Origin: Arhodomonas aquaeolei DSM 8974
GTDB lineage: Bacteria > Pseudomonadota > Gammaproteobacteria > Nitrococcales > Nitrococcaceae
Assembly (NCBI RefSeq): GCF_000374645.1
Contig: NZ_KB894801.1
Location: 124,001 to 188,000, forward strand
DNA length: 64,000 nucleotides
Reading direction: 5' to 3'
In this document: positions 22,679 through 33,725 of the stretch, piece after piece
Numbering within the stretch: the stretch's first letter is position 1
Layout: every line of letters begins with the position of its first letter
Made by a program: the position numbers and the translations under genes
The notes under the pieces: generated by a model
What the model was told of the DNA's origin: nothing
Databases searched by the model: none
What the model saw: only the letters and a program-made list of their open reading frames with translations

Positions 22679-23797
22679 ATGACTTCCGAGCGCATCATCG
22701 TCGGCCTCTCCGGGGGCGTGGACTCCGCGGTCGCGGCACTGACCCTGCTCGAGCAGGGGCACCGCGTCGAGGGACTGTTCATGAAGAACTGGGAGGACGA
22801 CGACACCGATACCCACTGCACCGCCGCCGAGGACCTCGCCGATGCCGCGCAGGTCTGCGACGAGCTCGGCATCCCGCTGCATCAGGCCAACTTCGCCGCC
22901 GCCTACCGCGAAGAGGTCTTCGCCCACTGCCTGCGCGAGTACCGCGCCGGGCGCACCCCTAACCCGGACATCCTGTGCAACCAGCGGATCAAGTTCCGGG
23001 CGTTCCTCGATCACGCACGCCGGCTCGGTGCCGACCGCGTCGCCACCGGGCACTACGCCGGCATCGGCGAGGCGAACGGACGCCATACGCTCCTGCGCGC
23101 GGCCGACCGCAACAAGGATCAGAGCTACTTCCTGTACACGCTGGATCAGGAACGCCTCGCCGCCGCCGTCTTTCCCCTAGCGGGGATGACCAAGCCGGAC
23201 GTTCGCGAGCGCGCCGAGGCCGCCGGTTTCGACAACTTCGACAAGAAGGACAGCACCGGGATCTGCTTCATCGGCGAGCGCGATTTCCGCGCCTTCCTGG
23301 CCCGTTACATCGCCACCGACCCCGGCGACATCGTCACGCCGGACGGCGAGGTCGTCGGCCGCCACCAGGGCCTGGCCTTCTACACGCTTGGCCAGCGCCG
23401 CGGCCTCGCCCTTGGCGGGCGCGCCGGGCACGGCGACGGGGCCTGGTACGTGGTCGACAAGGACATGACCGGCAACCGGCTGATCGTCGGCCAGGGCCAC
23501 GACCACCCGCTGCTGCTCAGCACCGGCCTGCGTGCCGGCGAGCTCTGCTGGGTGGACGGGGAAGGCCCGGCGGGACCGCTGCGGTGCACCGCCAGGACCC
23601 GCTACCGCCAGCCCGACCAGCCCTGTCGCCTGACCCCGGAAGGCGACACCGTCCGTGTCACCTTCGAGACACCGCAGCGCGCGGTGGTGCCCGGGCAGTC
23701 CGCGGTCTTCTACGACGGTGAGCGCTGCCTGGGCGGCGGCATCATCCAGGAACGCCTCGCCGGCAACACCCCGGAGGTCGTGCGTGGCGTCGCGTGA
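22679..23797 (+). CDS. mnmA: tRNA-specific 2-thiouridylase MnmA
   Basis: Adds sulfur to U34 of tRNA-Lys, -Glu and -Gln with sulfur relayed from TusE. The 372-residue enzyme has the PP-loop S-G-G-V-D-S near residue 10, the first catalytic cysteine in N-P-D-I-L-C-N near 100, and the second in S-T-G-I-C-F-I-G-E-R near 200. The central tRNA-binding domain and C-terminal beta-barrel follow. Its start is only 8 bases after a TTAGTAAG sequence (22663-22670) that recurs before two other genes. It overlaps hflD by 14 bases. Confidence 0.96.
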   Translation: MTSERIIVGLSGGVDSAVAALTLLEQGHRVEGLFMKNWEDDDTDTHCTAAEDLADAAQVCDELGIPLHQANFAAAYREEVFAHCLREYRAGRTPNPDILCNQRIKFRAFLDHARRLGADRVATGHYAGIGEANGRHTLLRAADRNKDQSYFLYTLDQERLAAAVFPLAGMTKPDVRERAEAAGFDNFDKKDSTGICFIGERDFRAFLARYIATDPGDIVTPDGEVVGRHQGLAFYTLGQRRGLALGGRAGHGDGAWYVVDKDMTGNRLIVGQGHDHPLLLSTGLRAGELCWVDGEGPAGPLRCTARTRYRQPDQPCRLTPEGDTVRVTFETPQRAVVPGQSAVFYDGERCLGGGIIQERLAGNTPEVVRGVA

Positions 23798-24401
23798 AAT
23801 GGATCAGGTGCTGGCCCTTGCCGGGATTCTCCAGGCCCTGGAGCAGGTACGCGCCATAGCCGCCCACGGCCACGCTGACCCCAGGCGGATGGAGCCCTGC
23901 CTGCGGGGCCTGCTCGGCACGATGGATGGGGGCGTGGCGGATCTCTACGGCGGCCGCGAGGCCCTCTATCCGGGCCTGCGCCTGCTCGTCGAACAGCTCA
24001 GCGCACCCCGCGAGGCCCAGCTCACCCGCTATCTCGTCACCGTCCTGCATCTCGAGCGCCGGCTCTCCAGCGACCGCCGGCGCTTCCCCCGGGTCGTCTC
24101 CGGACTGCGCACCGCGGCGGAACAGGCGAGCTATTTCGGCTCGGTGCGCCACGACAACGTCCTCCACAATCTGGGCGATCTATACTCCGAGACGGTGAGC
24201 ACGCTGCGGCCCCGGATCATGGTCCAGGGCGAGCGCGCGCACCTGGAGGACGGCCGCAACGCCGCGGCGATACGCGCCCTGCTGCTCAGTGCGTTACGCG
24301 CCGCCGCATTGTGGCGTCAGACCGGCGGCAGCCGCTGGCGGCTGGTCTGCTCCCGTCACCGCCTCATTGAGCGCGCGCGCGAGGCCCTGGCGACCACCTG
24401 A
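23784..24401 (+). CDS. hflD: High-frequency lysogenization protein HflD homologue
   Basis: Membrane-associated helical protein of about 205 residues that in E. coli binds phage CII; its own cellular role is uncertain. The family pattern is clear: V-L-A-L-A-G-I-x-Q-A near the N-terminus, L-T-R-Y near 80, L-E-R-R-L-S near 90, G-P/R-R-I-x-V-Q-G near 145, and A-L-R-A-A-A-L-W-R-Q-x-G-G-x-R toward the end. GTG at 23784 lies inside the end of mnmA with GGAGG 7 bases upstream; an ATG at 23799 is the alternative. The purB gene that follows in E. coli is replaced here by acnA. Confidence 0.87.
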   Translation: MASREMDQVLALAGILQALEQVRAIAAHGHADPRRMEPCLRGLLGTMDGGVADLYGGREALYPGLRLLVEQLSAPREAQLTRYLVTVLHLERRLSSDRRRFPRVVSGLRTAAEQASYFGSVRHDNVLHNLGDLYSETVSTLRPRIMVQGERAHLEDGRNAAAIRALLLSALRAAALWRQTGGSRWRLVCSRHRLIERAREALATT

Positions 24402-24585
24402 GCGCGCACGGGTGTGTCGCCGATGGCGCTACCGCACTGCCACATCAATACTTTCCTCGTGTATCATAGCCTGCGCTTTGAGCTAGCACATCCAATGGAC
24501 ACGCAGTGCATCACCGCCCGGCAACGGCAGGGAGACAAGGCCGAAGCCGCGGGGCTGACTGCCCGCACTCGCACTGGGAGGTAAA
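24402..24585 (+). promoter_or_regulatory. acnA upstream region
   Basis: A TATCAT hexamer at 24462-24467 in the only AT-leaning patch is a candidate -10, with a poor -35 (GCCACA at 24439). The acnA ribosome site GGGAGG lies 4 bases before the ATG and is among the best in the window. No hairpin terminator follows hflD. Confidence 0.35.
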
Positions 24586-27339
<2,754 letters not shown>

Positions 27340-27369
27340 CCCGGCCGGGTAAGGCATGACGTGACGACC

Positions 27370-27406
27370 AGGCCCGGCCCTCCGCGGAGGTCCGGGCCTT
27401 TTCCTT
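27370..27406 (+). terminator. Rho-independent terminator of acnA
   Basis: AGGCCCGG-C-CCTCC-GC-GGAGG-T-CCGGGCCT forms a long stem with one internal mismatch (27370-27399), followed by TTTTCC. It lies about 30 bases past the acnA stop and ends just before the next start codon. Confidence 0.9.
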
Positions 27407-27409
27407 GTC

Positions 27410-28375
27410 ATGAAGACAGCGAACGCTCGCGCCCTGCCCATGGCCTCGCTGGAACGCCGCCTGCTCGCCGGCGAATTCCTGGGGCATGTCCTGCTCGTGG
27501 TGCTGCTGCTTGGCGCCGGCGTCCACTGGCCGGTGGCCATCGCCGTGGCGATCTCTCTGGCGCTCGCCGGTCGCGCGGGCTATGTCGCTTTCTCCCGCAC
27601 CCTCGCCCGCACGCTGGATGACCGTCCCGCGCCGCGCACCGGGCTCGCCGCCGGGCTTCGCGCCGGCGTTGGCGAGTGGCTCGCGCTCACGTTCACCCAC
27701 AGCGTCCTCCAGCCGTTCTGCGCCGGATTGCTCCTCAGGTGCCGCTGGCCGTCACCCGGCGACCGCGACGAGCCGGCCGTGGTCCTCGTGCACGGCTACT
27801 GCGCCACGGCCACCTACTGGCTACCCATGTTCCTGCGCCTGCGCCGCCGGGGCCTGGCGGTGGTGCCGCCGCCGACCCTGGAGCCGGCGTTCGGAGGCAT
27901 CGACGAACAGGCCGACGCCCTCGGCGCGCACCTGCGCGACGTCCGGGCCCGGTATCCCGGGAGGCCCGTCGTGCTTGTTGGTCACAGCATGGGCGGACTG
28001 ACCGCCCGCGCCTGTCTCGCCGCCGGCGGCGGCGACGCCGTTATCGGCATGGTGACGCTGGGCACGCCCCACGGGGGCACCCGTCTGGCCCGGTTCGGCC
28101 CCGGGAAGAACGCCCGCCAGATGCGCCCCGGTAGCGCCTGGCTGGCGGAACTGGAGCGCGTGGCACCGCCGGGCGCCCTGCCCCTGACCGCGGTCGCGGC
28201 GAGCCACGACGAGCTCGTCAGCCCCTGGCGTAGCGCACTGCCCGCAGGCGCGTGCGCCCACCGGATCGTGCCGAGCGGTCACCTCGCACTCGGCTGGCAA
28301 CGCGCGAGCGCGGACGCGGTCTCGGAGGCAGTGTCCGCCGCTCGTCGGCGGCCGGAGTCACCGTCGCCAAGGTGA
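27410..28375 (+). CDS. Membrane-anchored alpha/beta hydrolase (lipase-like)
   Basis: 321-residue protein with two hydrophobic segments near the N-terminus (about 25-60) and a C-terminal alpha/beta hydrolase of the triacylglycerol-lipase/PGAP1-like type. The oxyanion-hole motif L-V-H-G-Y is near residue 127. The nucleophile elbow G-H-S-M-G-G is near 190, with the catalytic acid likely in S-H-D-E and the histidine in S-G-H. A G-T-P-H-x-G-T motif typical of lipases follows the elbow. The substrate is unknown. No Shine-Dalgarno sequence precedes the ATG at 27410, and the acnA terminator tail is immediately upstream, so the in-frame ATG at 27443 is possible. Confidence 0.8.
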   Translation: MKTANARALPMASLERRLLAGEFLGHVLLVVLLLGAGVHWPVAIAVAISLALAGRAGYVAFSRTLARTLDDRPAPRTGLAAGLRAGVGEWLALTFTHSVLQPFCAGLLLRCRWPSPGDRDEPAVVLVHGYCATATYWLPMFLRLRRRGLAVVPPPTLEPAFGGIDEQADALGAHLRDVRARYPGRPVVLVGHSMGGLTARACLAAGGGDAVIGMVTLGTPHGGTRLARFGPGKNARQMRPGSAWLAELERVAPPGALPLTAVAASHDELVSPWRSALPAGACAHRIVPSGHLALGWQRASADAVSEAVSAARRRPESPSPR

Positions 28376-28465
28376 TCACAGAACACGAATCCGTAGGCCG
28401 CGGTCGCCGGCCGGGACGCTAGACTTCAGGACCCGGGCCACGCCATGCAGTGACGGAGGCGGACT

Positions 28466-28945
28466 ATGGGATTCCTGCATCAGCTTCGCGAGGAGCAGGC
28501 GGCTATCCGCGAGCGGCTCGACGCCCTGGAGCGCGGCCTCGCGGCCTTTCACGCCGCCGACCATCCGGACGCCCGCGCCCTGCACGATGACACCCTTGCG
28601 CTGGTTCAGGCGCTACTCCCGCATCACGTGCACGAGACCCAGGCCCTTGCCCGCTGTCTGGCCGCCCATGAAGGGAACGGCCGTGCCGAGGCCCTCCGGC
28701 GCGCGGCGGAGCGGGTCCTGGAGTGCGGTCAGGCGCTGCTCGAGCAGCTCGAGGATATCGAGGAGGACATCGTCATCCCCCGCGACCGGCTCCCGACTCT
28801 CGGCGAGCGATTCATCACCGTGACCCGGGAGCAGCTACGCCGGGAGGAGCAGGAACTGCTGGACGCGGCGGAGGACACCCTGAGCGCCGGCGAGTGGCGG
28901 CGCCTGGCGAAGAGCCATACCGGCGCCACCGCGGACCGTGGCTGA
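28466..28945 (+). CDS. Hemerythrin-like (HHE) four-helix protein, degenerate
   Basis: 159-residue all-helical protein whose pattern follows hemerythrin/HHE cation-binding proteins: L-R-E-E-Q near the start where L-R-E-D-H is usual, H-H-V-H-E-T near residue 52, and R-E-Q-L-R-R-E-E-Q-E-L-L near 120 where R-x-H-x-x-x-E-E is usual. Several histidines that would bind the di-iron centre are replaced by Gln, Arg or Ala, so oxygen or iron binding is doubtful. GGAGG lies 6 bases before the ATG. It converges on the diguanylate cyclase gene with an 8-base gap. The fold call rests on pattern memory rather than a search. Confidence 0.6.
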   Translation: MGFLHQLREEQAAIRERLDALERGLAAFHAADHPDARALHDDTLALVQALLPHHVHETQALARCLAAHEGNGRAEALRRAAERVLECGQALLEQLEDIEEDIVIPRDRLPTLGERFITVTREQLRREEQELLDAAEDTLSAGEWRRLAKSHTGATADRG

Positions 28946-28953
28946 ACGCCCGG

Positions 28954-30054
28954 TCAGGCGCCGCCGGGGGTAACGACCCGGTCGCCGCCCGCCTCGTGGG
29001 CAGCGTCCGCGGCAGCGCGGGCCCGTCCGATGAGCGTCCACGTGTCGTCGTCGTCCTTCAGCGAGGCGACGCCGACGGACGCAGACAGCCGGATCGTGGG
29101 CGCGAGGTCCTGGAAACGGCAGCCGCTAACGCGCTGGCACAGCGTCTCCGCCCACTCCAGCGCCTCCGATTCGGCGACGTCCGGGAGCGCGACGAGAAAC
29201 TCCTCACCGCCGTACCGGCCGACGGTGTCGATCGCACGCAGCTTGTCGCGCAGCGCGTCCGCGACACGCCGGAGCACCACGTCGCCGGTATCGTGCCCGT
29301 ACTCCCGGTTGATCGCCTTGAAGCCGTCCAGATCCACCATTACCACGGACAGCGGTTGTCCCAGGCGCAGCCCCCGGCGGACCTCCTCGGCGACCGCGTT
29401 GATGACCGTAGGGCGGTTGCTCAGTCCCGTGAGCGGGTCGAGGACACTCAGGTCATGGGCCCGTTCGCGGGCGCGCTGAAGCTCGATCTGCTGGCGCTTG
29501 AGCTGCCGCCTCAGCCCGTCCACGTAGCCGGCAAAAAAGCCGCCGCAGGGCACCATCACGGCCAGTGCGATCAGCTGCAGGACCTCTTCGCGGGGATCGA
29601 TCGCCCATGGCCGGGTGTGCATGAGCAGCGCCACCACCGCGCCGTAACACCCCATCGCCAGCACGCCCACGGTCGTGAACTGCCAGTTGCGCAGGCGGAA
29701 GACCCCGAACATCAGCAGGATCAGGTAAAGCAGCAGCAGCGCTCCGCGCGCCCCAGACACATAGTAGAGGCTGAGGGTCATGAACACGCAGGCCGCCACC
29801 ATCTGCACGCCGGTGATACTCGGATCGCGCAGACGTTCGTTACGGCCGCTGCGCAGTATCGCGTAGATCACCGCGTTAAAGACCAGGATCCCGGCGGAGA
29901 TGCCCAGCCACGGACGCCAGTCGAGCAGCCCCTGATGGACGTACAGCCCCTTGACCCCGATGGCGGTGGCGTAGACCAGACCGGCCATCAGGAAGCGCTT
30001 CACGCGAAGGCGCTGGAAAGGATCGTGATCGGGGATCACACCAAGCGTCGTCAT
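28954..30054 (-). CDS. Membrane diguanylate cyclase (GGDEF)
   Basis: Makes cyclic di-GMP from two GTP. About six hydrophobic helices span residues 20-185, then a short helical linker, then a GGDEF domain (about 205-360) with active-site motif G-G-E-E-F. An RxxD inhibitory site (R-A-I-D) lies five residues before it, so both catalysis and product feedback should be intact. No EAL domain is present. The ATG at 30054 is preferred over the GTG at 30063 because GAGGTG sits 6 bases before it. The membrane half is not a sensor family I can name. Confidence 0.9.
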   Translation of the reverse strand: MTTLGVIPDHDPFQRLRVKRFLMAGLVYATAIGVKGLYVHQGLLDWRPWLGISAGILVFNAVIYAILRSGRNERLRDPSITGVQMVAACVFMTLSLYYVSGARGALLLLYLILLMFGVFRLRNWQFTTVGVLAMGCYGAVVALLMHTRPWAIDPREEVLQLIALAVMVPCGGFFAGYVDGLRRQLKRQQIELQRARERAHDLSVLDPLTGLSNRPTVINAVAEEVRRGLRLGQPLSVVMVDLDGFKAINREYGHDTGDVVLRRVADALRDKLRAIDTVGRYGGEEFLVALPDVAESEALEWAETLCQRVSGCRFQDLAPTIRLSASVGVASLKDDDDTWTLIGRARAAADAAHEAGGDRVVTPGGA

Positions 30055-30075
30055 CACCGCCACCTCTAGGGCCCG

Positions 30076-30492
30076 TCAGCCGTCATCCGACCGTACGGGC
30101 TCATCCGATTCCAGGTCCCCGAGCTGGACGTTAAGCGCGTCTATGGAGATCCAGATCTCGCGTAGCGACAGCCCCAGCGAGACCATCATCGCGCACAGGC
30201 TCACCCCGAACGCGATCTTTGCAGGTCCCGGCTGTGCGGCGAAGATCAGAAACATGCACAGCACGCACAGGAACAGGCTCGTCACCCCCGCGACCTGCAT
30301 GTGCCGGATCAGCATCACCCGCCGCCGCAGGTTATCGATCTGCCGGCGTACGCTGTGGCTCTGCTCGCTGCGATAACGTGCCTGCAGCTCCCGAATGAGG
30401 GCCGCAAGGCCGAGGAACCGGTTCGTATAAGCGAGCAGAAGCAGCGAAATGGCGGGAAACAGGAGGGATGGCGTGGCCAGGGAGAGTTCCAT
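30076..30492 (-). CDS. DUF2721 membrane protein
   Basis: 138-residue integral membrane protein of the DUF2721 type. There is a hydrophobic segment at the N-terminus (about 8-35), a charged helical stretch rich in R/Q/E (about 38-65), and two further membrane segments (about 68-112). Family members have no assigned function. It lies 21 bases upstream of the diguanylate cyclase on the same strand, so the two are probably cotranscribed; a role in cyclic di-GMP signalling is a guess only. Confidence 0.75.
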   Translation of the reverse strand: MELSLATPSLLFPAISLLLLAYTNRFLGLAALIRELQARYRSEQSHSVRRQIDNLRRRVMLIRHMQVAGVTSLFLCVLCMFLIFAAQPGPAKIAFGVSLCAMMVSLGLSLREIWISIDALNVQLGDLESDEPVRSDDG

Positions 30493-30549
30493 GGGGCCAA
30501 CTATACCCCCGGCCGCCGCCCGCGGACAGCGGCCGGGAAACGCCGGTGG

Positions 30550-31206
30550 CTACTGGCCGCCGCCCTGGGGCTGGCCGCTGCCACCCCCCTTCTTCTGGGC
30601 CGCCGCCGCATCACGCATGCGCTTACGCAGATCACGCTGGGCCGCGTTGTACTGCTTGATGAGGTCCTCGGTGTTCGGGTCCTCTTTCTTCATGGCCGCC
30701 AGGAGTTCATCGCGGAACTTTTTCTGGGACGCCTGGATATCCTCGTTCGACAGCGCCTTGCGCCGGGCCTCGAGGAGCGCCTCGCGCTTCTTGCGGTACT
30801 CCTTGGTCAGGGCCTTCTGCTCCTCGCCCTTGACGTCGCCGGCGCGCAGCTTCTTCGCGATCTCGCGCAGCCGCGCGACATCCTTCTTGGGATCGACGCC
30901 GCTGGAGCGAATGGAGTCGTTGACCGACTGCCGGAGCGCATCCCGCTGCTTGGCGAGGTCCGGATTGTTCTTGATCGCGGACTGGCGGATCTTGGAGAGC
31001 TTCTGGCTGAGCTTGCGGACCTTGAGCCGCGACTCGACCAGCTTGCCGCCCTGCTGGGCCGCCTTCTGCTGGGCCGCCTGGCCGCCCCCGTTACCCTCGC
31101 CATTGCCGTTCTGCTGGGCCATGGCCGGGGCGGTCACCGCCAGTGCGCCGGCGAGCAGACCGACGATCAGGCCCTGGCGGGTGGTGAAGCGCTTCGATTT
31201 CAGCAT
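30550..31206 (-). CDS. Secreted coiled-coil protein, unknown
   Basis: I do not recognise this 218-residue protein. It has a Sec signal peptide (basic start M-L-K-S-K-R, hydrophobic core, cleavage after A-P-A-M-A). A Gly/Asn/Gln-rich spacer (about 31-50) follows, then about 140 residues of highly charged Lys/Arg/Glu-rich helix with heptad-like spacing, and a Gly/Gln-rich tail. Cysteine is absent. The composition suggests a periplasmic coiled-coil or scaffolding protein. ATG at 31206 fits the signal peptide; upstream in-frame extension to 31359 is unlikely. It is followed by the DUF2721 gene. Confidence 0.7.
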   Translation of the reverse strand: MLKSKRFTTRQGLIVGLLAGALAVTAPAMAQQNGNGEGNGGGQAAQQKAAQQGGKLVESRLKVRKLSQKLSKIRQSAIKNNPDLAKQRDALRQSVNDSIRSSGVDPKKDVARLREIAKKLRAGDVKGEEQKALTKEYRKKREALLEARRKALSNEDIQASQKKFRDELLAAMKKEDPNTEDLIKQYNAAQRDLRKRMRDAAAAQKKGGGSGQPQGGGQ

Positions 31207-31324
31207 AGTGCTCTTAGCCTCGTTTGCGGATGTCCGGTAAGGCACCGTCCGCGTGCATCTGTGAAACCCGATCACGGCGCCGCGCGCCGAGGCAGAGACA
31301 CTAGCAATGCCCCGCACCTTCCTG

Positions 31325-31729
31325 TCAATCGCCGCCGTCTCCGGGGGTATGCCGCGCACGTGCCATGTGCTCGGCGAGGCGCGACTGGTAAGCGGGGTCC
31401 GCCCACAGGGGCGCGGTACCTCCGCGTTGCGCCTCGACCTGCTGGCGCAGGGCCGTCAGCCGCCGCCTCGCCTCGCGCGCCGTCGGCGTGTGGGCATCGT
31501 CGACGTGTGCGAGCAGCTCCTCGAGCTGGTTGATCTCGCGACGTCGCTCGAGCTCCGGCGGCAGGCAGTTCGCGTTGCGCAGCACGCGGTAGGCCATACG
31601 CAGGTGCTCCGGCATCAGCGGGTCGTCGTCCAGCGGCAACGCCCCGCCGGCGCCGGGCAGTCCCTCGAACTCGCCACGGGCCTGCGCCTCGCGCATGCGC
31701 TGCTCGGCAAGCTGTTCCATCGGGTCCAT
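31325..31729 (-). CDS. DUF1992 (DnaJ-C28-like) protein
   Basis: 134-residue protein of the DUF1992 family, the domain shared with eukaryotic DNAJC28 but without a J domain. The pattern is A-E-x-R-M-R-E-A near the start, G-E-F-E-G-L-P-G-A-G near 20, L-P-L-D-D-D-P near 31, and R-x-L-R-N-A-N-C-L-P-P-E-L-E-x-R-R-E-I near 50. The function is unknown. ATG at 31729 has GAGGA 6 bases upstream. Next upstream on the same strand is the radical SAM gene. Confidence 0.85.
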   Translation of the reverse strand: MDPMEQLAEQRMREAQARGEFEGLPGAGGALPLDDDPLMPEHLRMAYRVLRNANCLPPELERRREINQLEELLAHVDDAHTPTAREARRRLTALRQQVEAQRGGTAPLWADPAYQSRLAEHMARARHTPGDGGD

Positions 31730-31802
31730 GCGTGTTCCTCCCGCATCGCGACGATGCCCGGCGACCACCTTAGCGGAGTTGCAGCCCACCGGCGACCCCG
31801 CT

Positions 31803-32882
31803 TCAGCCAAACAGGTCGAACTGCCCGTCCTCACGCGGCGGGCGAAAGGCGGCACAATCGAGCACCGGGCCGCCGCCGTCGAGGCCCAGGCGTCGCGCGG
31901 CGACACGGAAACGCGCAGCGATGACGTCGGCATGCGCCCCAGTCCCGCGCATCCGCGAGCCGAAGCGCGAATCGTTGCTGGACCCGCCGCGCATCTGCTG
32001 CACGAGGCTGAGCACATGTGCCGCGCGGTCCGGATAGTGGGCCTCGAGCCATTCCGTGAACAGCCCTTCCACCTCCCGGGGCAGGCGCAGCAGCACGTAG
32101 GCCGCCGATACCGCGCCGGCGTCGCTGCTCTGCGCGAGCACCGATTCCATCTCGGCGTCGTTCAGCGCCGGGATCACCGGCGCGAAGAGCACTCCTGCCG
32201 GGATCCCCGCCTCGGTGAGCGCCGTCAGGGTCCGGAGGCGGCGTTGTGGTGCCGCCGCCCGTGGCTCCATCCGCCGCCCGAGGTCGCGGTCCAGTGTCGT
32301 GATGGACAGATGCACGGACACGAGGTTCCGTCCCGCCATCTCCGCGAGGATGTCCAGATCGCGCTCAACCAGGGCCGACTTGGTCACGATCACCACCGGG
32401 TGGCGGGCCTCGGCCAGCACCTCCAGGACGCCCCGGGTGATCCCCAGCCGACGTTCCGCCGGCTGGTACGGGTCCGTGTTGGCGCCGAGGGCCATGGGCG
32501 CGGGAGTGTAGCCCCGCTGCGCCAGCGTCCGCCGCAGCAGCGCGGGCGCGTCCCGCTTGGCCAGGACCCGCGTTTCGAAGTCCAGTCCCGGCGACATGTC
32601 CAGGTAGGCGTGGGTGGGGCGCGCATAGCAGTACGGACAGCCATGCTCGCAGCCCTTGTAGGGATTCACGGAACGATCGAAGGGGATGTCCGGCGATGTG
32701 TTCCAGCTCACCACCGAGCGGCTGGGATCGTCGAGGATCCGGGTCGGAAGCCGCTGCGGCGGCGGTTCGGCGCTGTCCCACCCGTCGTCGAACACCTCGC
32801 TCTGCCAGGCACTGAAGCGGGAAGCGCGGTTGGTGAAGCTCCCCCGTCCCTTGAGCGGTCCATCCGTGCGGTGCGCCGGCAT
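31803..32882 (-). CDS. PA0069-family radical SAM protein
   Basis: 359-residue radical SAM enzyme of the PA0069/SplB-like group. The iron-sulfur motif is C-E-H-G-C-P-Y-C-Y near residue 80, preceded by N-P-Y-K-G. It begins K-G-R-G-S, typical of this family, and contains the T-K-S-A-L-V-x-R-D strand and the P-V-I-P-A-L-N-D motif. The substrate is unknown; spore photoproduct lyase is the nearest characterised relative but this organism is not a spore former. ATG at 32882 has GGAGG 6 bases upstream, better than the ATG at 32894. Confidence 0.88.
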   Translation of the reverse strand: MPAHRTDGPLKGRGSFTNRASRFSAWQSEVFDDGWDSAEPPPQRLPTRILDDPSRSVVSWNTSPDIPFDRSVNPYKGCEHGCPYCYARPTHAYLDMSPGLDFETRVLAKRDAPALLRRTLAQRGYTPAPMALGANTDPYQPAERRLGITRGVLEVLAEARHPVVIVTKSALVERDLDILAEMAGRNLVSVHLSITTLDRDLGRRMEPRAAAPQRRLRTLTALTEAGIPAGVLFAPVIPALNDAEMESVLAQSSDAGAVSAAYVLLRLPREVEGLFTEWLEAHYPDRAAHVLSLVQQMRGGSSNDSRFGSRMRGTGAHADVIAARFRVAARRLGLDGGGPVLDCAAFRPPREDGQFDLFG

Positions 32883-33043
32883 GATCGCCTCCATTCGGTT
32901 CCGGCCCGTAGCTGGCCATACGTTCACGGTGACCCTAAACTCCGCGTCGTCGCCCGACTGGCGCGGCGCCGACAACTGTTCTCCATAGGTTCTCATACCC
33001 GGGGGCTCCGCACCACGGGTCCGGCTGACGAGACGACTCGACC

Positions 33044-33652
33044 ATGTCCGACACCTTTCACCGCCGCTTCGACCCGGCCAACGGGCGCTTCACCTCCCGC
33101 GTGCACTGCCTGGAAATGCGCTCGCCGCCGCAACGCGGGCCGGGACCGGTGCCGGTCGGGACGAGCATCGCGGAATGGCCGGCCCCGGCCCTTGTCGATT
33201 ACCTGGCGCTGTTCCACCGCGTCGGCGATCCCTGGCTCTGGTACGGCCGGCTGGAGGCGACGGCGGCGGAGATCGGGGCCTACCTGCAGGCACCGAGCAC
33301 CACCATCCTGCGCCTGACCGTGGACGGCGAGGCCGCCGGGCTGGTGGAGCTCGACGCCCGCGATAGGGAGGCCGGGAGCGTGGAGATTGCCTACTGTGGT
33401 CTCGCGCCCGGTCAGACCGGTCGGGGGCTGGGCGGGCTGCTCCTGCGCACCGCCGTCGCGCGTGCCTGGTCGGAGCCCTGGGTCCGGCGGGTATGGCTGC
33501 ACACCTGCAGCGAGGATCACCCGGACGCGCTGGCGGTCTACCAGCGCGTCGGCTTCCGGGTCTTCGACACCTATGACGAATGGGTCGCCGACCCCCGGCT
33601 GCGGGGACTCGTACCCCGTGAGGCGGGTCCCCACGTGCCGATCCCGGCATGA
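33044..33652 (+). CDS. GNAT-family N-acetyltransferase
   Basis: 202-residue acetyltransferase. The acetyl-CoA loop Q-T-G-R-G-L-G-G-L-L lies near residue 125, following a beta strand E-I-A-Y-C-G-L. The C-terminal A-L-A-V-Y-Q-R-V-G-F motif is characteristic of the fold. The N-terminal third is variable and gives no hint of substrate. Divergent from the radical SAM gene and convergent with the amino-acid permease genes. Confidence 0.85.
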   Translation: MSDTFHRRFDPANGRFTSRVHCLEMRSPPQRGPGPVPVGTSIAEWPAPALVDYLALFHRVGDPWLWYGRLEATAAEIGAYLQAPSTTILRLTVDGEAAGLVELDARDREAGSVEIAYCGLAPGQTGRGLGGLLLRTAVARAWSEPWVRRVWLHTCSEDHPDALAVYQRVGFRVFDTYDEWVADPRLRGLVPREAGPHVPIPA

Positions 33653-33725
33653 GCAGCCCTCGGCCGGCGGCCGCGCCGGTGCGACCGTGCAGGCGCCCTC
33701 ACAATCGATAGTACCGCTGAGAAGA

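Noticed and set aside
24462-24467. Strong promoter call for acnA
   Set aside because: Only the TATCAT hexamer fits; the best -35 matches three of six bases, so it is listed as a low-confidence region rather than a defined promoter.
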